Below, piece by piece: positions 58,119 to 64,000 of a stretch of 64,000 bases of DNA. A program made the position numbers and the translations under genes. Under the pieces are notes generated by a model. That model did not search any database. It had not been told where the DNA came from and worked only from the letters and a program-made list of their open reading frames with translations. The stretch comes from Mesorhizobium sp. L-8-3 (GTDB taxonomy: Bacteria; Pseudomonadota; Alphaproteobacteria; Rhizobiales; Rhizobiaceae). The DNA is taken from contig NZ_AP023262.1 of NCBI RefSeq assembly GCF_016756615.1, positions 4,465,501-4,529,500 on the forward strand, read 5' to 3'. How positions within the stretch are numbered: position 1 is the stretch's first letter; every line of letters starts with the position of its first letter.

Positions 58119-59438
58119 ATGTCGCTCAGCAGACCAGGCCGGCTCAGCCGGCGTCAATTCATCAAGACGACGGCCGCGGCCGGCGCAGGCGTGGCGATGG
58201 CGCCGCTGTTCGCGCCGCATATCAGGGCGGCCGAGACGATCAAGCTCGGTTATGTCAGCCCGCAGACGGGGCCGCTTGCCGCCTTCGCCGAGGCCGATCA
58301 GTTCATCCTCGGCCAGTTCCGCGAGATCGTGAAGAACGGGCTCGACATCAACGGCACCAGCTACGCCGTCGAAGTGATCGTCAAGGATTCGCAATCCAAT
58401 CCCAACCGCGCGGCCGAAGTGGCCAAGGAACTGATCGTCGATGACGAGATCGACCTGATGCTTGTCGCCTCGACGCCCGAGACCACCAATCCGGTCTCGA
58501 CCCAGTGCGAGATCGAGGAAGTGCCGTGCATTTCGACCATGGCGCCGTGGCAGCCCTGGTTCATCGGGCGCCAGGGCAATCCGGGCGATCCGGCGAGCTG
58601 GCAGCCGTTCAAATATACGTTCCACTATTTCTGGGGCCTGGAGGACGTGATCGCCGTCTTCACCAACATGTGGAACCAGCTCGAGACCAACAAGGTGGTC
58701 GGCGGGCTCTTCCCCAATGACGGAGACGGAAACGCCTGGGGCGACCCCAATGTCGGTTTTCCGCCGGTGTTGGCCGAGCAGGGCTTCACGTTGATCGATC
58801 CCGGCCGATACCAGAACCTGACCGACGATTTCTCGGCGCAGATCACGGCCTTCCAGGGCGGCAATGTCGAGATCGTGACCGGCGTGGTGCTGCCGCCCGA
58901 CTTCACCACATTCTGGACCCAGGCCAACCAGAAGGGCTTCAGGCCGAAGGCGGTGAGTGTCGGCAAGTGCATCCTCTTCCCGGTCGCCGTGGAGGCCCTC
59001 GGCAAGACCGGCAACAACCTGTCGTCGGAAGTGTGGTGGTCGCCGAGCCACCCGTTCAAGTCCTCGCTGAACGGCCAGTCCGCGGCCGATCTTGCGGCCG
59101 GTTTCACCGAGGCCACCGGCCGGCAGTGGACGCAGCCCATCGGCTTCATCCATTCGCTGCTCGAATTCGCCGCGGACGTGCTGAAGCGCTCCGCCGATCC
59201 CACGGATACGGATGCATTGGTCGAATCGATCTCCACGGTCGACCTGCAGACCATCACAGGTCCGATCAAGTTCGGTCAGGAGAATGTCCCGCCTTTCGCG
59301 CGGTCCAACCTTTCCAAGACCCCGCTGGTCGGCGGCCAGTGGCGTCTCAAGGATGATGGCAAATACGACATCGTCATCGTCGACAACCAGACCGCTCCCG
59401 AGATCCCCGTCGCGGGCAAGATGGAGCCCATTGCCTGA
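58119..59438 (+). CDS. Liv-type ABC transporter substrate-binding protein, Tat-exported
   Basis: A 439-residue periplasmic binding protein of the branched-chain amino acid (Peripla_BP_6) family. It carries a full twin-arginine motif S10-R-R-Q-F-I-K16 and a hydrophobic stretch ending APHIRAAE. The mature domain has IKLGYVSPQTGPLAAFAEADQF and VEVIVKDSQSNPNRAAEVAKELI. Such paralogues in catabolic clusters bind aromatic acids or phenols rather than leucine. Its context between maleylacetate reductase and TfdB-like enzyme points to an aromatic ligand. ATG 58119 has GGAGGAGAAC upstream. Confidence 0.88.
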   Translation: MSLSRPGRLSRRQFIKTTAAAGAGVAMAPLFAPHIRAAETIKLGYVSPQTGPLAAFAEADQFILGQFREIVKNGLDINGTSYAVEVIVKDSQSNPNRAAEVAKELIVDDEIDLMLVASTPETTNPVSTQCEIEEVPCISTMAPWQPWFIGRQGNPGDPASWQPFKYTFHYFWGLEDVIAVFTNMWNQLETNKVVGGLFPNDGDGNAWGDPNVGFPPVLAEQGFTLIDPGRYQNLTDDFSAQITAFQGGNVEIVTGVVLPPDFTTFWTQANQKGFRPKAVSVGKCILFPVAVEALGKTGNNLSSEVWWSPSHPFKSSLNGQSAADLAAGFTEATGRQWTQPIGFIHSLLEFAADVLKRSADPTDTDALVESISTVDLQTITGPIKFGQENVPPFARSNLSKTPLVGGQWRLKDDGKYDIVIVDNQTAPEIPVAGKMEPIA

Positions 59439-59498
59439 CCGACCGAACCCGCTGTCCGGCCCTCAGGGCCGGGCGGCCCCCACAACCCCGAGTCGCCG

Positions 59499-60215
59499 AT
59501 GCTGCTCACGATCGACAGCCTGCAGAAATCCTACGGTTCGCTTGTCGTGACCGACGGCGTCTCGCTGTCGGTGGCGGAGGGCGAGGCGCTCGGCATCATC
59601 GGGCCCAACGGCGCCGGCAAGACGACGCTGTTCGCCCTGATCACCGGCGCGATCGCACCGAACGGCGGAACGATCGCGCTGGACGGCCAGGACATTACCA
59701 GGATGCCGCCGCAGAAACGCTGCCTCTCCGGCATCTGCCGCTCGCATCAGGTGCCGCATCCCTTCGAGAAGCTGACGGTGGCGGAGAACCTGCTGGTGGC
59801 GGCGTGTTTCGGCCAGGACAAGCGCGAGGCCGAGGTGGTCGACACGATCGGCGAGATTCTCGAACTGACCGGCCTGGCGCCGAAGGCGAACCGCGTGAGC
59901 GGCGGGCTGCCGCTGCTCGATCGTAAGCGGCTCGAAATGGCCCGCGCACTCGCCACCAATCCGCGCCTGCTGCTCCTGGACGAGATCGCCGGCGGGCTTA
60001 CCGAAGGCGAGTGCCAGGAACTGGTCGAGACGATCCGGGCCATCCACAAGGGCGGCCGCACGATCGTGTGGATCGAGCATATCGTGCACGCGCTGGTGGC
60101 CGTGGTCGGACGGCTGGTCGTGCTGAATTTCGGCCGGGTCATCGCCGAAGGCGATCCCAAGGCCGTGCTTGCCTCCCCAGAGGTGCGCGAGATCTATCTG
60201 GGCTCGCCGGTGTGA
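59499..60215 (+). CDS. livG: Liv-type ABC transporter ATP-binding protein, LivG-like
   Basis: A 238-residue ATPase. Walker A GPNGAGKTT starts near residue 36, a diverged signature is seen (SGGLPLLDRKRLEMARALA), Walker B is LLLDEIAGGLTEGECQ, and the switch His lies in TIVWIEHIVHALV. The Walker B Asp-Glu pair is intact. It pairs with the LivF-like ATPase. Starts 60 bp after the binding protein gene, with CGAG context before ATG 59499; next ATPase begins 7 bp after its stop. Confidence 0.9.
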   Translation: MLLTIDSLQKSYGSLVVTDGVSLSVAEGEALGIIGPNGAGKTTLFALITGAIAPNGGTIALDGQDITRMPPQKRCLSGICRSHQVPHPFEKLTVAENLLVAACFGQDKREAEVVDTIGEILELTGLAPKANRVSGGLPLLDRKRLEMARALATNPRLLLLDEIAGGLTEGECQELVETIRAIHKGGRTIVWIEHIVHALVAVVGRLVVLNFGRVIAEGDPKAVLASPEVREIYLGSPV

Positions 60216-60222
60216 GGGTGCG

Positions 60223-60924
60223 ATGACGCTGCTTTCCGTCGGGAAACTCGACGCCTTCTATGGCGATTTCCAGGCTCTGTTCGGCATATCGGCCGCAGCC
60301 GGGGCAGGGGAGACGGTTGCCATCATCGGCGCCAACGGTGCGGGCAAGTCGACCTTCCTCAAGGCCGTCACGGGACTGCTTCACGCTCCGCGGGAGGCGA
60401 TCCGTTTCGACGGAGAGGCGATCGGTGGACTGCCGGCATCGGACATCATGAAGCGAGGCATCGCCATGGTGCCGGAGGGCCGCAAGCTGTTTCCCTCGCT
60501 GAGCGTCGAGGAGAATTTGCTGATCGGCGCCTATGGACGTTCCGGCTCGGGCAGGTGGAACCTCAGGACGCTCTACGAACTGTTTCCGATCCTGGGGGAG
60601 CGGCGCAACAGCCCCTCGACCGCTCTGTCGGGCGGCCAGCAGCAGATGGTGGCGATCGGCCGGGCGCTGATGTCCAACCCGCGGCTCTTGCTCTGCGACG
60701 AGATCTCGCTGGGCCTCGCGCCGGTGGTGATCCGCGACATCTATGCCGCACTTCCCGCCGTCAAGGCGGAAGGCACGGCAATCGTCGTGGTCGAGCAGGA
60801 CATCGTCCAGGCCATGAAGATGTGCGACCGCGTCTATTGCTTCTCGGAAGGACGCATGACGCTCTCCGGCGCGCCGGACGCGCTGTCGCGGGAGGAGATC
60901 CATGCAGCCTATTTCGGGCACTGA
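60223..60924 (+). CDS. livF: Liv-type ABC transporter ATP-binding protein, LivF-like
   Basis: A 233-residue ATPase with Walker A GANGAGKST near residue 37, signature LSGGQQQMVAIGRALMS, Walker B LLCDEISLGLAPVVI (Asp-Glu intact), and H-loop equivalent VVVEQDIVQAM (Gln-Asp form usual in LivF). Second ATPase of the transporter. ATG 60223 is 7 bp after the LivG-like stop. The following 230 bp before the first permease carry an inverted-repeat element. Confidence 0.92.
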   Translation: MTLLSVGKLDAFYGDFQALFGISAAAGAGETVAIIGANGAGKSTFLKAVTGLLHAPREAIRFDGEAIGGLPASDIMKRGIAMVPEGRKLFPSLSVEENLLIGAYGRSGSGRWNLRTLYELFPILGERRNSPSTALSGGQQQMVAIGRALMSNPRLLLCDEISLGLAPVVIRDIYAALPAVKAEGTAIVVVEQDIVQAMKMCDRVYCFSEGRMTLSGAPDALSREEIHAAYFGH

Positions 60925-60960
60925 GGGAGAGGGCACATGAACAGGGAACTCGTCGCCTCT

Positions 60961-61116
60961 ACCCCCCTCTGGCCTGCCGGCCATCTCCCCCTCAAGGGGG
61001 GAGATTGTCTATCGCCTGCGCTTTCGCCAATCGGCGATGCTGCAGGAATGCCACCTGCATCGACGCTGCCAATCTCCCCCCTTGAGGGGGAGATGGCCGG
61101 CAGGCCAGAGGGGGGT
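60961..61116. repeat. long inverted-repeat element, family B copy 2, inside the liv operon
   Basis: Arms of about 46 bp (60961-61006 and 61071-61116) are near-perfect reverse complements, each holding a CTCCCCCTCAAGGGGGGAG-like inner palindrome. The spacer shares GCTTTCGCCAATC with copy 1 at 22995-23150. It lies between the LivF-like and LivH-like genes. An open frame from 60937 to 61161 that overlaps the next start is a translation of this repeat and is not annotated as a gene. Confidence 0.88.
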
Positions 61117-61157
61117 ACCTCCGACGCGCGGTTCGTCCGCATTCCGGCGAGGCGCCC

Positions 61158-62027
61158 ATGACGGCCGCTCTCGACGTCGTGATCCAGGGTATCCTGCTCG
61201 GCGGGCTCTATGCGCTGTTCGCGGCCGGCCTGTCGCTGATCTTCGGCGTCATGCGCCTGGTCAACCTGGCCCATGGCGACCTGATCGTGCTCGCTGCCTT
61301 CCTGATCATGGCGCTGGTGGCCTTTCTCGGACTCCCCCTGCCGCTCGCCGCTCTCCTGGCGCTGCCGCTGATGTTCGCCCTCGGCTACGTGCTCCAGACC
61401 GTCATCCTGAACAAGGCGATCGGCGCCGACATATTGCCGCCGCTGCTCATGACCTTCGGCCTGTCGATCATCATCCAGAACGGCCTGCTCGAAGCGTTCT
61501 CCGCCGACTCCCGCCGGCTCTCTGCGGGCGACCTGGAAACCGCGTCGCTGCCGCTTGGCGGCGGCATCGCCATCGGCCTCATGCCGCTTGCCACGCTGGC
61601 CGCGGCAGTTCTCGTCATCGTGGCGCTCAACCAGCTCTTCTACCGCACCGCGCTCGGCCGGGCGTTCCGCGCCGTCTCAGACGACCCCACGGTCGCCCAG
61701 CTCATGGGCATCGACAACAGGAAGCTCTTTGCCGTTGCCATGGGCATCGCACTCGCGGTGGCGACCCTTGCCGGTCTGTTCCTCGGCATCCGCGCCAATT
61801 TCGATCCGACCATCGGGCCGGCGCGGCTGATCTTCGCCTTCGAGGCCGTCATCATCGGCGGGCTCGGCAGCCTGTGGGGAACGCTTGCCGGCGGCATCGT
61901 CATCGGCCTCGCGCAGACGGCAGGCGCCGCGATCAACCCCGAATGGCAGATACTGGCCGGGCATCTCGCCTTCCTCTCCGTGCTGATCATCCGGCCGCGC
62001 GGCCTGTTTCCGCGCGCCAGCGATTGA
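61158..62027 (+). CDS. livH: Liv-type ABC transporter permease, LivH-like
   Basis: A 289-residue permease with about eight transmembrane helices. It begins MTAALDVVIQGILLGGLYALFAAGLSLIFGVMRLVNLAHGDLIVL, the hallmark LivH N-terminus, and has ILPPLLMTFGLSIIIQNG, RAVSDDPTVAQLMGIDNRKLFAVAMGIALAVATLAG (the cytoplasmic coupling loop) and GGLGSLWGTLAGGIVIGLAQ. Start ATG 61158; ends 8 bp before the LivM-like start. Confidence 0.92.
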   Translation: MTAALDVVIQGILLGGLYALFAAGLSLIFGVMRLVNLAHGDLIVLAAFLIMALVAFLGLPLPLAALLALPLMFALGYVLQTVILNKAIGADILPPLLMTFGLSIIIQNGLLEAFSADSRRLSAGDLETASLPLGGGIAIGLMPLATLAAAVLVIVALNQLFYRTALGRAFRAVSDDPTVAQLMGIDNRKLFAVAMGIALAVATLAGLFLGIRANFDPTIGPARLIFAFEAVIIGGLGSLWGTLAGGIVIGLAQTAGAAINPEWQILAGHLAFLSVLIIRPRGLFPRASD

Positions 62028-62035
62028 GGCGGACC

Positions 62036-63148
62036 ATGGCTGAAACCCTCGCAGGACAGGCTCGACAGGTCACCGCCCCGGCGTCCCGCCGCTATCGCAT
62101 CGCGACCCAGACCAGGGCCTCGCGCATTGCCGCAATTCTCGGCGCTGCCTTCCTGGCGTTCCTGTTCGCCGTACCCTTCCTGGCCGGGCGCGCGCTCATC
62201 CAGGACCTGTTCTTCGTGCTGACCATGCTGTGCCTTGCCCAGTACTGGAACCTGCTCGCCGGTTTCGCCGGTCTCGTTTCGGTCGGCCAGCAGGCATTTG
62301 TCGGCCTTGGCGCCTACCTGATGTTTGCCTTCGTCATCCTGCCCGGCCTCGACCCGGTCCTGTCCATCCTGCTCGCGGGCCTCGTTTCGGCTGTTGTCGC
62401 CTTGCCGACCGCCTTCGTGGTATTCCGCCTGCGCGGACCCTATTTCGCGATCGGCACCTGGGTCGTGGCGGAAGTTTTCCGGCTGCTCGCCGCCCAGTAC
62501 AAGGCGCTCGGAGGAGGGACCGGAACCTCGCTGCCGCGCAGCGCCACCAATGATTCCTTCCTGGTGGTGCATGTCGCCGACTGGCTGGACCTGCGCTCTG
62601 CCGCCGCGCGCGACGTCGTCACCTATTGGCTGGCCCTGGTGCTGGCGGTCTTCACCGTCCTCCTGATCTACCGCGTGTTGCGGTCGCGCGCGGGACTGGC
62701 GCTCGCTGCTATCCGCGACAGCGAGCCGGCCGCTTCCAGCGTCGGCGTCGACGCCATGCGCACCAAGCTCTGGGTCTATATGCTCTGTGCCTTCGGCACC
62801 GGCATGACCGGCGCGCTGATCTACCTGCAGACGGCGCGCATCTCGCCCGACGCTGCCTTCTCCGTGCTCGACTGGACCGCGATGGTGATCTTCATCGTCG
62901 TCATCGGCGGCATCGGCTCGATCGAGGGACCGATCGTCGGCGTGGTCGTCTTCTTCGTTCTGCAGGATCAGCTTGCCGGCTTCGGGCCCTGGTACCTGAT
63001 GCTGCTCGGCGCGCTCGCCATCGTCGTCATGATGTTCTTCCCCAAGGGCCTCTGGGGAACGCTGGCCGACAGATACGACCTTCACCTCTTTCCGGTTCGC
63101 CGCCGGTTCGAAATGCTCACCCGATCCGAAATCGCAGGAGGAAAATGA
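62036..63148 (+). CDS. livM: Liv-type ABC transporter permease, LivM-like
   Basis: A 370-residue permease with an N-terminal cytoplasmic tail and eight or more helices. Landmarks are YWNLLAGFAGLVSVGQQAFVGLGAYLMF, FRLRGPYFAIGTWVVAEVFRLL, the coupling loop LALAAIRDSEPAASSVGVDAMRTKLWVYMLCAFGTGMTGALI and VIGGIGSIEGPIVGVVVF. ATG 62036 gives family length; long open sequence further upstream belongs to other frames. Its TGA stop overlaps the monooxygenase start by 4 nt, so transport and hydroxylation are translationally coupled. Confidence 0.92.
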   Translation: MAETLAGQARQVTAPASRRYRIATQTRASRIAAILGAAFLAFLFAVPFLAGRALIQDLFFVLTMLCLAQYWNLLAGFAGLVSVGQQAFVGLGAYLMFAFVILPGLDPVLSILLAGLVSAVVALPTAFVVFRLRGPYFAIGTWVVAEVFRLLAAQYKALGGGTGTSLPRSATNDSFLVVHVADWLDLRSAAARDVVTYWLALVLAVFTVLLIYRVLRSRAGLALAAIRDSEPAASSVGVDAMRTKLWVYMLCAFGTGMTGALIYLQTARISPDAAFSVLDWTAMVIFIVVIGGIGSIEGPIVGVVVFFVLQDQLAGFGPWYLMLLGALAIVVMMFFPKGLWGTLADRYDLHLFPVRRRFEMLTRSEIAGGK

Positions 63149-64000
63149 TGATCGAAACCGATGTCCTCGTGGTCGGCTCCGGCCCGGCCGGCTCGACCAT
63201 GGCCGCGCTTCTGTCCACCTATGGCGTGTCCAACGTGCTGGTGACGAAATATCGCTGGCTGTCCGACACTCCGCGCGCGCACATAACCAACCAGCGCGCC
63301 CTGGAAGTGCTGCGGGACCTCGATCTCGAGCAGGATGCCAAGCTCTATGGCGCGCCGCAGGAACTGATGGGCGACAATGTGTTCTGCACCAGCCTTGCCG
63401 GCGAAGAACTCGGCCGCCTGCGCACCTGGGGCACCCATCCGATGAGTGCGGCACGGCACCAGCTGGCGAGCCCGACGCGGATGATGGACCTGCCGCAGAA
63501 TTTCCTGGAGCCGATCGTGTTCGGCGCCGCCTGCGCGCGCGGGACGCGGGCCAGGCTGTCCACCGAATATCTGTCGCACAGGCAGGACAGGACCGGGGTG
63601 ACCTCGCTCGTCCGCGACCGCGTGACCGGCGAGGAATATGAGATCCGCTCGAAATATCTGATCGGCGCCGACGGCGGCAATTCGCAGGTGGCCAAGGATG
63701 CCGGCCTAAGGATGAACGGCAAGATGGGCGTCGCCGGCTCGATGAACATCATCTTCAAGGGCGACCTGTCCCGTTACGTCGCTCACCGGCCGAGCGTGCT
63801 CTACTGGGTGATGCAGCCGGGCTCGAATGTCGGCGGTATCGGCATGGGCCTCGTGCGCATGGTGCGTCCGTGGGACGAATGGCTGATCGTCTGGGGCTAC
63901 GACATCAACCAGCCCGCGCCAGAGGTCGATGACGCCTTCGCCAAGAGCGTCGCCTATTCGCTGATCGGCGACGACACGATCCCGATCGAGATCAAGTCGG
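63145..64000 (+). CDS. FAD-dependent phenol/chlorophenol monooxygenase, TfdB-like (cut by right edge)
   Basis: The first 285 codons of a class A flavoprotein monooxygenase. GSGPAG at residues 11-16 is the FAD motif, ITNQRALEVLRDL follows, and GADGGNSQ is the DG motif. Sequence along the whole stretch (DTPRAHITNQRALEVLRDL, LAGEELGRLRTWGTHP, MDLPQNFLEPIV, AHRPSVLYWVMQPGS, VRMVRPWDEWLIVWGYD) reads like TfdB, 2,4-dichlorophenol 6-monooxygenase, which ortho-hydroxylates phenols with NAD(P)H. ATG 63145 has AGGAGG 4-5 nt upstream and overlaps the permease stop (ATGA). With maleylacetate reductase it suggests phenol/resorcinol or chlorophenol breakdown. Confidence 0.9.
   Translation, partial: MMIETDVLVVGSGPAGSTMAALLSTYGVSNVLVTKYRWLSDTPRAHITNQRALEVLRDLDLEQDAKLYGAPQELMGDNVFCTSLAGEELGRLRTWGTHPMSAARHQLASPTRMMDLPQNFLEPIVFGAACARGTRARLSTEYLSHRQDRTGVTSLVRDRVTGEEYEIRSKYLIGADGGNSQVAKDAGLRMNGKMGVAGSMNIIFKGDLSRYVAHRPSVLYWVMQPGSNVGGIGMGLVRMVRPWDEWLIVWGYDINQPAPEVDDAFAKSVAYSLIGDDTIPIEIKS

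Noticed and set aside
60937..61161. A 74-codon open frame between the LivF-like and LivH-like genes
   Set aside because: Almost all of it is a translation of the family B inverted repeat, and similar peptide-like stretches arise from the other copy. It may be translated as a coupling peptide but is not supported as a gene.

Overview
The window looks like chromosome from a Hyphomicrobiales (Rhizobiales) alphaproteobacterium, most likely the Mesorhizobium/Aminobacter/Phyllobacteriaceae side. The evidence is the lineage-specific gene set: a RirA iron regulator next to an hmu haem locus, an AcpXL/LpxXL very-long-chain fatty acid cluster for lipid A, a PutR-PutA pair with a PutA lacking the DNA-binding domain, high GC codon use, and rhizobial-style palindromic intergenic repeats. 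Genus is inference; no rRNA or tRNA gene was recognised. There are about 60 protein genes, one IS copy, one gene remnant, no CRISPR array and no phage.

Layout. 1-8.7 kb: edge of a methyltransferase, valine-type catabolism (hydroxyisobutyrate dehydrogenase, acyl-CoA dehydrogenase), a DMSP-lyase-like cupin coupled to cobQ, a VOC protein with an AraC regulator, a VapBC pair, a TauE-type permease and TerB. 8.7-18.5 kb: a same-strand block with a Tat-exported flavin amine oxidase/dehydrogenase, a small cytochrome c, an exported RidA, an M20 deacylase and a peptide-type ABC importer. 18.8-24.1 kb: an L,D-transpeptidase and a SoeABC-like molybdoenzyme operon. 24.2-29.1 kb: the lipid A cluster acpXL-KS-KS-adh-lpxXL, in which one ketosynthase has lost its cysteine and no fabZ is present. 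30.1-31.4 kb: an IS256-family element with a perfect 9-bp target duplication and a frameshifted transposase. 31.5-34.7 kb: two cyclic-di-GMP proteins. 35-46 kb: AEC transporter, gabD, galM, a kdgK-like kinase, a FixH-like/di-haem cytochrome pair, putR/putA and a DUF2442/DUF4160 pair. 46.5-55.8 kb: haem uptake (hmuD, two small unknown proteins, TonB receptor, hmuP-S-T-U-V), a C39-like cysteine-peptidase-fold protein and rirA. 56-64 kb: an aromatic-catabolism cluster with an IclR regulator, maleylacetate reductase, a Liv-type ABC transporter and a TfdB-like phenol monooxygenase cut by the window edge.

How the parts may work together. The 14.5-18.5 kb genes suggest periplasmic amine or amino-acid oxidation, with electrons passed to cytochrome c and the imine product handled by RidA, followed by uptake and deacylation. 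Three copies of TGGCGCAA spaced exactly 23 bp lie in its promoter region. The 56-64 kb cluster imports an aromatic compound, hydroxylates it and reduces maleylacetate; two identical-pattern palindromes (GTTCG-N5-CGAAC) in the divergent promoter region are probable IclR operators. The haem locus carries a TGA-N9-TCA RirA-type box, and rirA has a similar box plus an Irr-like element. Two families of long inverted repeats each occur twice; three of the four copies sit inside operons.
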